From the NCBI GenBank assembly GCA_013215905.1, contig JABSQI010000025.1, forward strand, positions 1 to 12,662: a stretch of DNA of 12,662 bases, given 5' to 3'. A program made the position numbers and the translations under genes. This DNA comes from Legionellales bacterium (GTDB lineage: Bacteria; Pseudomonadota; Gammaproteobacteria; PIVX01). The notes beneath the pieces were generated by a model that saw only the letters and a list, made by a program, of their open reading frames with translations, had not been told where the DNA came from and ran no database searches. Positions 1-6,468 of the stretch are shown here, in pieces; position 1 is the stretch's first letter, and each line of letters begins with the position of its first letter.

Positions 1-3
1 ATT

Positions 4-3000
4 TTAACTTTGCATTAGTTCTAATATTTTTTCTACTCTATCTTTTTCGTATCTTAAAGCTTTAATTTCTTCTTTACTTAATCCAAATCTTTGTAAAGTT
101 TTTATTTGATCTGCTTTTTTCTTTTTTCTAATAGAATCAAATTTCTTTTGTAACTTAGGATTATTAGAAGTTTTAGATTCTTTTAAAGTATATTTTTTAG
201 GCTTTTCACCTTTTACCCAGTACTCTAGTACTCCTGTCCATTTTTCTAACGCATAATAATCTTTTCCTAATTCTCCTTTTGGTTGTTCTTTAGAATCTGA
301 CTTAACAAATCCTTGAGCTTTAATTCTATCTCTATCTTTTATATATTGATTTTTAGCTTTCTCTCTATTCTTTGTTTCAGTTTCTAAAGTACTTTGTAAT
401 CCCCAATATGGAAGTCCTACGTCCCAAGTACTCCACCCTAAAATCAAAGCTACTTTTTGCCATGTACGAGTCTCTTCATCCATTGCAGCTCTTAAGTTCA
501 TTGCTTTTCTCATTACTCTATCTAAAGGAACATTTGTTCCCGCTGCTATAAGTTGACTTACTGCTAAATATGCTGGATTATCTAAACTCCAACCACGAGA
601 TTTTACCTCTTCCATATTCCAACTAAATGTTCTCAATCCTGTACGCATTTTACGTACCTTATTATCTAAAACTGGAGAGAAACCAAATGCCTCCCAAACT
701 GCTTCTTCATATTCAGGAGTTTTCTGCTCACCTTGATAATTTAATTCTCGTAATATATTTTTAACAGTAGAAATTACAGCTCCTCCATATCCTAATCCAA
801 ATAACAATGAATCTAACATTCCATTAATTATTTCTACTGTTTTCTGTTTACCTTCTTTTTTTCGTTCGTCTTCATCATCATTAAATAATAACGCAAACAA
901 TGTTTGTTGTAAACTATGGAAGATAACATTTTGAACTAGAGTGTAATATAATACTTGAGAAAGATTACTCATATCACTTTCTCTTTGTGTTAATCCAGGA
1001 ATTCTTCTTCTATTGTAGAAATTTTGAATCGCCTTCTTAGATTTCCTATTATATTGCATCGTAATATTTTGAAATGATAGTATTATACGACCACCCCAAC
1101 TTGCTTGTTGACCAGATATTTTACTTGGATTACTAGACTGCTGACTTTCTTCAGCTATAGCATAGAAATCTTGAAATGCTTTTGTTTCAGCTTCTGCTTC
1201 AGTATATAGTTCTCCAGTATCAGGATTAACTCTTTTTTGTAAAGCAGCTTTTCTATTCATAAAAAATGCCGCACCACCTGTTGCTATAGCTAAAGTATCC
1301 ATTATTCTAGTTATAACAAATCCTTTATTTAATAGATATGAAACCATACCGTTAAAACCTCCTGTTTTTGCAGCATCAGCAAGTTCAGCTTCATTAACAT
1401 TAATTTTTAACCCATCACGTCTATTAACTAAGTAATCAGAGTTCATCAACTTTATAACAGTAGGTATCCAATCTTTACTTAACATAGCTTTACCAGCTGC
1501 AATTATATTGTTATCTCCCCAATTAATAAAATTAAGAGATGAAGTTAACTGTAGTAAACCAGATCTCATATTTAAGAACATGATAGCACCTACTGAAGCA
1601 TTTAACCAATTTAAAACCATTTCCCATGGTCTACTTTGTCCAACTGGTCTATTACTTCCTGACTTCATTCTACCTAAAGTCTCTTCTAAAGCTTCTCTGA
1701 ATTTACTTCCATACAAAGCTTCAATTTTATTTAGATTTTCTTCATCAAAAATAATATCTACATTAGTTTGCCATTCAGTAAGAAGTTCTTTTCTTAAAGA
1801 TTTATCAATAGATCTTTCTATATCTGTTGCGATAGTACCAGCTTCCCAATTATTTTGAGGTGCTGGATATTCTTTTGTTCTATTTATTAATAAGATTTCA
1901 TCAGCAAATACATTTAATTCTGAATCTTCTTCTACTGCTTTAACTAATTTAGCAGCATCAGCTTTAGATAAACCTGGAATTTCCATACCTTGTTTTGTCC
2001 AAATATAAACTCTAACTGCGTGTGATTTAGTAAAAGGTCCTACTCCAATTTCTTTAGACAAAGGATTAGAAAACTCTAATTTATTTGTTCTTCTCAATGA
2101 AGGAAACTTCTCTATCAACGCGTTAAAATCTCTAGCAGCTGCAACCTTAGCACTTAATATTTCTAACTCCGCTTTGTTATAAGGAATCATAAGATTTTCA
2201 TGTATCCATTCTAGGTGTTGGCTTCCTTTTTCACCTCTTCCTGCAAAACTATACATTAATCCTAAGAAATCATCAGCAGAAGGTGTGATAGTCATAGTTC
2301 TTCTTACTGTCTTCCATAATCCTCTATCTTTTAACCTACCTTCTAATTGAGCTCTAGCTTTAGAATATCTTTTAAATTCTTCTTTACCAGTAGTATCCTC
2401 TAACATTTGATTAAACTCTTGACTCATTCTTTTACGTTTACTAGACTTAGCTACTTGTACATCAGATTTAACATCTATTTGATCTAATATATTTTTAACC
2501 GTTTGTACATTTGCTAAAGAATCATCGGCGAAATAAAAATCATTATATCCTTCAGCCGCTTTATCTAATATCCAATCTGCTTTTGCTTGAGGACTACCAT
2601 CTTCTAATCCAGTTATATTTTCCAGTGGAATACTTAATCCTATTCCATCTAAAAATGTTTTAATAGCTGTAGCAGAGTTTTGAGGTCTAGCTGTTAAAAT
2701 AAATATATCTTGACTACCAAATTTACCTTGGCGTTTTAAAGCAAGATCTGCTAATGGTCCTTTCTTAGCTCCTTTGACAGTTTCAAATTGAGAGAAATCA
2801 AATGTAGCTCCATTCTCTAATAATCGTTCTGCTTGTTGTGCAAATTGAGCTGCAGTAATTTCTGTTTGTGTTCCATCTGGGTTATTTACTATAACTTTTT
2901 CTTTTGTCTTTGCTATAGTATCATCAAAATCAAAAACACTTATTCCTTTTCTAGGTCCATCTCCTACAGCAATAGATTTAGTTCTTAATGAATTTTTACT

Positions 3001-5964
3001 CACCGTCATAACATCTTCTGCAGTCATATCAGCTTTTAAAATAGTAGGTGCTAAATTTTTAGCATTCCATTTTACTCTATCATTCTTAGCTATATTAACT
3101 GGAATTCCAGCTTTTAAATGTTCTTGAGCTTTTTCTAAACTAATTTCGCCTTTTACAACAGCCATTACTAATTCATTCTGATAGTGACGTAAAGAAGGAT
3201 TTTGTGCTTGAGTAGCATTCAAACCTAATCCCATTTCTTGTTCTACCAAGATTTCTCCTTTAGTATTTACAATAGTGTTTAAATTGATTCCTGACGCTGC
3301 TAATCTAGCTAATCCTACAAATTTATCTAGTAATGTTGTACCTTCTAATAATTTCATAGCATATCCATTGCTATCTATTCTTTCATCATCTAGTTTAGAC
3401 AATTGACTTTGATAATAATTCTGATCTATAGCATCTAAAACCTGAGCTGTTTGATTATTTTTAATACCCCAAAGAATAGTACCTCCTATAACTGATGCTG
3501 GAGGATTGTGCTCTTCTCTATATTTATGACCACTATTATAATTAGATCCTTTACCATACCTGAATCTTATAGACCTTCCTTTGAATGGAGCCGCTATTTT
3601 TAATAACCCATTAGTACCCTGATATGAGGCAGCTATAAAAGGAACTAAAGAATTTAAAGCTACTTTATATTGATTATGAGCTTTATCTAAAATTTTTACA
3701 TAAAGCTTTAATGCTTCTTTATTAATTTCTTCTTGAGCTTTAACTTTAGTTTTCCAAGCTTCATTTATTTTCTGTTCTTCTGGCGGTAATTTTATTCTTG
3801 TAGGGTTAAGAGCTAATAATTTTTTATTATCTTTTAAATTATCATACTTTTTAGCCTCTTCTTTTAAAGCTTCATATGCTGGATCAGTCTTACCATAGTA
3901 TGCTTTACCAGATTTAGGTAAAAACTTACCTCTATTTGGTCCATAATAATCTGCTGCGGGTGTACCTGCTTCAACCCAACTTCCATCTCTTAATTGATAA
4001 TATACTTTACTACCTTTTGCTTTTTTATCTAGACGAATAAGTTTACCATCTTTTCCTAATTTTCCATAACCAAATTTTCTACCACCTATTGTAAGAGCTG
4101 ACATTTCTATCACTGCTGAACCAATCTTACCTTTTTTAACAACCTCTAGATTTCGTGCATGAATTTTATCTAAATCTTTTGCTTTTATACCTTCTCTAGT
4201 ATAATTAGGATCAAATATCTTTAATACAGCATGAAAATCTTTTGCTTGACTAATATTTAATAAATCTCTAGTTTCTTGATTTAAATTAATTTTGTCATAA
4301 ACAGGTTTATTTCTTTGAGTAGATTTAGCTGTTATTTCATCTAACGATGTATCTTCTTTAGTTCTTTGATCTAGTGTTTGTTCTAAACCATCCATGAACT
4401 CTTCAGCTGTTAAAGGAGATTTTTTAAGCTCTAATACAGTTCTTAATCTATCCATAAAAGCCTTATCATTTCTAAGGGTTTGTAACCCCTCAGCCATCGT
4501 ACCTTCGGTTAACATGCTGAATAAAGACTGTTGTCTTTTTTCTCCAGCTTTATAATACTCTTTTAGTTTTTCTTTATCTAAGTTAGTTATAGAATAAACA
4601 TCAGGAGTAGAATAAGTTTTCTTACCGTCTTTAACTTTTATTTGTTTGGTTTTACCAATCTTTTTATAATCAATAAGTCCAGAGTCTACATTTCTTTGAA
4701 ATCCTAATCTTCTTTTAAGTGTAGCAGAAGGTATAGTACCAATCAATCCCTCATCAATTATTTTATCTACAAAAGCATTGTATTCTGGGCTTCCCCATTT
4801 ACCTATAGCTTTTCGTAGCAGCTGCATATATTCCTTATTTTTAGTAGCAGCTATAATGTTTTTTGCTGCTTTCTCTGGATCCACACTTCTTCCTATAGCC
4901 GAAATAATTTGCTTAGCTAAACCACTTACTCTTCCCTCTGTATCTACACCACCTATTATTTCCTTGGCTAAACCTTCAGTTATTTGTTTTCTTACTGACG
5001 GAATTGAAGAAGGATATTTTTTCTTTCTTCCTCTATCAGAATCTTTGGTTTCATCAAAGTCTTTGGTTTCGGTTGTTCCAGGACTAAAACCTTTTTCCTG
5101 TTGCATTTGATCTAAACTTTTACCTTTAGGTGCGAACATTTCAACTAGTCTTGGACCTATTCTTTTTGCTAAATTATCTGTATAGGTTGTAGCGGCACTT
5201 TTTGTTTCATCAAAGTTCTCCATAAAACTCCAAAGCTCTTTTCCAACTTCTTGTTTTAATTCTTTCATAACCTCTGGTCTTCTCCAAGTATCTGGATTTA
5301 CCTTTCTACCACCAGTAACACCCCATCTATCTAATGATGATATAACTGCAGCTTCTAATTGAGGTACAATAACATTTTCAATGTCAATATCTTCGCCTTT
5401 TTGCCAAGCAGTAGTTGCTTTCTCAAGATTTCTTTTAGAGGATTTAGCTACAGGTTTACCCGTATAAATATCAATTCCAGCGGCTTCAACTGCTTCTGGG
5501 AGTTTTTTAAATTTTTCTTCTAATGCAATTTCTATATTTTCTTTATTTTCTCCTGTAGCTTTTTTAAGTTTAGTCCTTAATTGGTCAGCACTATTTTCAA
5601 ACTCTAGTTTTTCTATCTTTTTCTTTCTTCTTCTAAGATCATTATGTTGTTTATATCTAGGATCACTTTTGTCATACCAACCTTCATCAACCATTCCGGA
5701 AATATCCACTAGTTGCTGGTCAATTTTATCTAACCCTTGTAATTCTCCTACTGGAATTCCTTTAAATCTCTTTTCAGATTTTTTACTAGTAACTTTTCCT
5801 CCAGCTTGTCCTTCAACTATTGAACCAATAGTACTTTTTCCTTCTTTACCAGTTCCTAAATCTTTTCCTATAATAATACCTTTATTAAGAAGATTCATCA
5901 TGCTTTTATTAGGGTCTTTACCTTCAAGACTAAATTTTGCATAATCTTTAACAAAGTTAAACAC
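4..5964 (-). CDS. Giant putative virion/ejection protein with internal HAD phosphatase-like domain
   Basis: The protein has 1986 residues. Residues 1-450 are highly charged, Lys/Glu-rich helices; 450-850 include basic Gly/Tyr-rich segments and an H-x-x-R-x-E-H-N-P-P motif (813-821). Residues about 1005-1165 carry all HAD motifs: FDFDDT with nucleophile D1012 and acid D1014, ILTAR with T1091, K1128 in QAKADW, and FADDS with D1147-D1148. Residues about 1170-1450 are a soluble helical domain. Residues 1454-1860 form a large domain with hydrophobic helices (about 1454-1482, 1536-1570, 1668-1694, 1714-1738) and an SFQNITMQYNR segment (M1636). The tail (about 1860-1986) is Lys-rich. From memory, this C-terminal type occurs in giant proteins of marine phages. 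The start is uncertain: GTG at 5962-5964 has an AGG seven bases upstream, the frame runs open to 6000 without an ATG, and the first ATG is residue 22 (5899-5901). No lysozyme motif was recognised. Confidence 0.8.
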   Translation of the reverse strand: MFNFVKDYAKFSLEGKDPNKSMMNLLNKGIIIGKDLGTGKEGKSTIGSIVEGQAGGKVTSKKSEKRFKGIPVGELQGLDKIDQQLVDISGMVDEGWYDKSDPRYKQHNDLRRRKKKIEKLEFENSADQLRTKLKKATGENKENIEIALEEKFKKLPEAVEAAGIDIYTGKPVAKSSKRNLEKATTAWQKGEDIDIENVIVPQLEAAVISSLDRWGVTGGRKVNPDTWRRPEVMKELKQEVGKELWSFMENFDETKSAATTYTDNLAKRIGPRLVEMFAPKGKSLDQMQQEKGFSPGTTETKDFDETKDSDRGRKKKYPSSIPSVRKQITEGLAKEIIGGVDTEGRVSGLAKQIISAIGRSVDPEKAAKNIIAATKNKEYMQLLRKAIGKWGSPEYNAFVDKIIDEGLIGTIPSATLKRRLGFQRNVDSGLIDYKKIGKTKQIKVKDGKKTYSTPDVYSITNLDKEKLKEYYKAGEKRQQSLFSMLTEGTMAEGLQTLRNDKAFMDRLRTVLELKKSPLTAEEFMDGLEQTLDQRTKEDTSLDEITAKSTQRNKPVYDKINLNQETRDLLNISQAKDFHAVLKIFDPNYTREGIKAKDLDKIHARNLEVVKKGKIGSAVIEMSALTIGGRKFGYGKLGKDGKLIRLDKKAKGSKVYYQLRDGSWVEAGTPAADYYGPNRGKFLPKSGKAYYGKTDPAYEALKEEAKKYDNLKDNKKLLALNPTRIKLPPEEQKINEAWKTKVKAQEEINKEALKLYVKILDKAHNQYKVALNSLVPFIAASYQGTNGLLKIAAPFKGRSIRFRYGKGSNYNSGHKYREEHNPPASVIGGTILWGIKNNQTAQVLDAIDQNYYQSQLSKLDDERIDSNGYAMKLLEGTTLLDKFVGLARLAASGINLNTIVNTKGEILVEQEMGLGLNATQAQNPSLRHYQNELVMAVVKGEISLEKAQEHLKAGIPVNIAKNDRVKWNAKNLAPTILKADMTAEDVMTVSKNSLRTKSIAVGDGPRKGISVFDFDDTIAKTKEKVIVNNPDGTQTEITAAQFAQQAERLLENGATFDFSQFETVKGAKKGPLADLALKRQGKFGSQDIFILTARPQNSATAIKTFLDGIGLSIPLENITGLEDGSPQAKADWILDKAAEGYNDFYFADDSLANVQTVKNILDQIDVKSDVQVAKSSKRKRMSQEFNQMLEDTTGKEEFKRYSKARAQLEGRLKDRGLWKTVRRTMTITPSADDFLGLMYSFAGRGEKGSQHLEWIHENLMIPYNKAELEILSAKVAAARDFNALIEKFPSLRRTNKLEFSNPLSKEIGVGPFTKSHAVRVYIWTKQGMEIPGLSKADAAKLVKAVEEDSELNVFADEILLINRTKEYPAPQNNWEAGTIATDIERSIDKSLRKELLTEWQTNVDIIFDEENLNKIEALYGSKFREALEETLGRMKSGSNRPVGQSRPWEMVLNWLNASVGAIMFLNMRSGLLQLTSSLNFINWGDNNIIAAGKAMLSKDWIPTVIKLMNSDYLVNRRDGLKINVNEAELADAAKTGGFNGMVSYLLNKGFVITRIMDTLAIATGGAAFFMNRKAALQKRVNPDTGELYTEAEAETKAFQDFYAIAEESQQSSNPSKISGQQASWGGRIILSFQNITMQYNRKSKKAIQNFYNRRRIPGLTQRESDMSNLSQVLYYTLVQNVIFHSLQQTLFALLFNDDEDERKKEGKQKTVEIINGMLDSLLFGLGYGGAVISTVKNILRELNYQGEQKTPEYEEAVWEAFGFSPVLDNKVRKMRTGLRTFSWNMEEVKSRGWSLDNPAYLAVSQLIAAGTNVPLDRVMRKAMNLRAAMDEETRTWQKVALILGWSTWDVGLPYWGLQSTLETETKNREKAKNQYIKDRDRIKAQGFVKSDSKEQPKGELGKDYYALEKWTGVLEYWVKGEKPKKYTLKESKTSNNPKLQKKFDSIRKKKKADQIKTLQRFGLSKEEIKALRYEKDRVEKILELMQS
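2465..2950 (-). other. HAD-superfamily phosphatase-like domain inside the giant protein
   Basis: These bases encode about residues 1005-1167 of the giant protein. Motif I is FDFDDT (D1012, D1014), motif II is T1091 in ILTAR, motif III is probably K1128 and motif IV is the D1147-D1148 pair in FADDS. In order and spacing they form a complete active site, so a Mg-dependent phosphohydrolase is expected. The spacing between motifs I and II (about 77 residues) leaves room for a small cap containing the QTEITAAQFAQQAERLLENG helix. The substrate cannot be read from the motifs. Confidence 0.82.
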
Positions 5965-6048
5965 GTCTTTACCTGTTCTAAATATTATATTAATTACTAA
6001 TTATCCTAATAAACTTATTATTATATTAGCAATTTTATATCCTAAATC
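5965..6048 (-). promoter_or_regulatory. 84-base AT-rich leader between the two giant genes; possible weak promoter or hairpin
   Basis: This is the only sizeable non-coding gap in the window. Read on the minus strand it holds two TATAAT hexamers (6025-6020 and 5989-5984). It also has a CTAATA/TATTAG inverted repeat (6029-6024 with 6011-6006), with a nested TAATAA/TTATTA palindrome (6020-6015 with 6012-6007). A TAATTA hexamer is repeated on either side of one G (6003-5991). All pairings are nearly pure A/T and no T-tract follows a GC-rich stem, so an intrinsic terminator is not supported. In sequence this AT-rich the hexamers could be chance; a promoter or translation-control leader for the last gene is only a possibility. 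Confidence 0.25.
5971..5974 (-). promoter_or_regulatory. Possible Shine-Dalgarno (AGGT) for the GTG start of the giant gene
   Basis: On the minus strand the sequence AACAGGTAAAGAC directly precedes GTG (5964-5962), leaving seven bases between AGG and the start codon, which is a good spacing. The other four starts in the window have only A-rich leaders. The site supports the GTG start over ATG at 5901, but AGG is a short, weak match. Confidence 0.35.
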
Positions 6049-6468
6049 TTATTTAATAGTATTTTCTTTATTAATAATAGCATCAGCTAAGAAAGTTAAA
6101 GCCTCTTCGTATTGAACCTGTAATGGTTGTTTTTTATACGCTTCATATCTTTCTTTAAGATTATCTGACATTAAACCATCAGTATCAATTTGATCTATAT
6201 AACTTAATAAAGCTTTACCCATTGCTGTAGCGGCTTGGGGATTATTTTTTACAGTTTGAAACAATAAAGCGTGTAAAAATTCATGATCAGCTGGAGCTAC
6301 ATCTTTTAAGTTACGAGATTCAGTTTCGTTTATTACTATTAATTGTTGACCCGTTTCTGAATTTTGAAAAATTGTACCATGAGCAGATGTTTCTCCTGGA
6401 CCATCCCATTTACCACTTTCGTTTTGTTTCTTTATAAAGTTTTTAGCTGATTTATCATATTTAAAACG
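6049..6468 (-). other. Zincin-like metallopeptidase domain at the C-terminus of the 1077-residue protein
   Basis: These bases encode about residues 939-1077. A beta-hairpin-like lead-in ending LIVIN is followed by the active-site helix HEFLHALLF (6285-6259, His1000, Glu1001, His1004). A second helix carries E1059-E1060, the expected position of a third metal ligand in gluzincins. The domain ends 12-17 residues after that glutamate pair, so it is compact and sits at the extreme C-terminus. Confidence 0.72.

Noticed and set aside
1508..1858. Plus-strand open frame of 116 codons
   Set aside because: It lies wholly opposite the giant minus-strand gene, has no sensible domain content and reads as an antisense shadow.
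4778..5110. Plus-strand open frame of 110 codons with hydrophobic sequence
   Set aside because: The apparent membrane protein is the complement of Lys/Glu/Ala-rich helix codons in the giant gene; no leader or partner gene supports it.
5669..5944. Plus-strand open frame of 91 codons
   Set aside because: Antisense to the N-terminal part of the giant gene, with Ser/Pro-rich shadow composition.
4..5964. Giant protein as an N4- or crAss-type virion RNA polymerase
   Set aside because: I could not find a DxDxD-type or other RNA polymerase catalytic motif; FDFDDT belongs to a HAD site supported by three further HAD motifs.
6006..6029. Inverted repeat as an intrinsic terminator
   Set aside because: The stem is almost entirely A/T with only one G-C pair and no T-tract directly after it.
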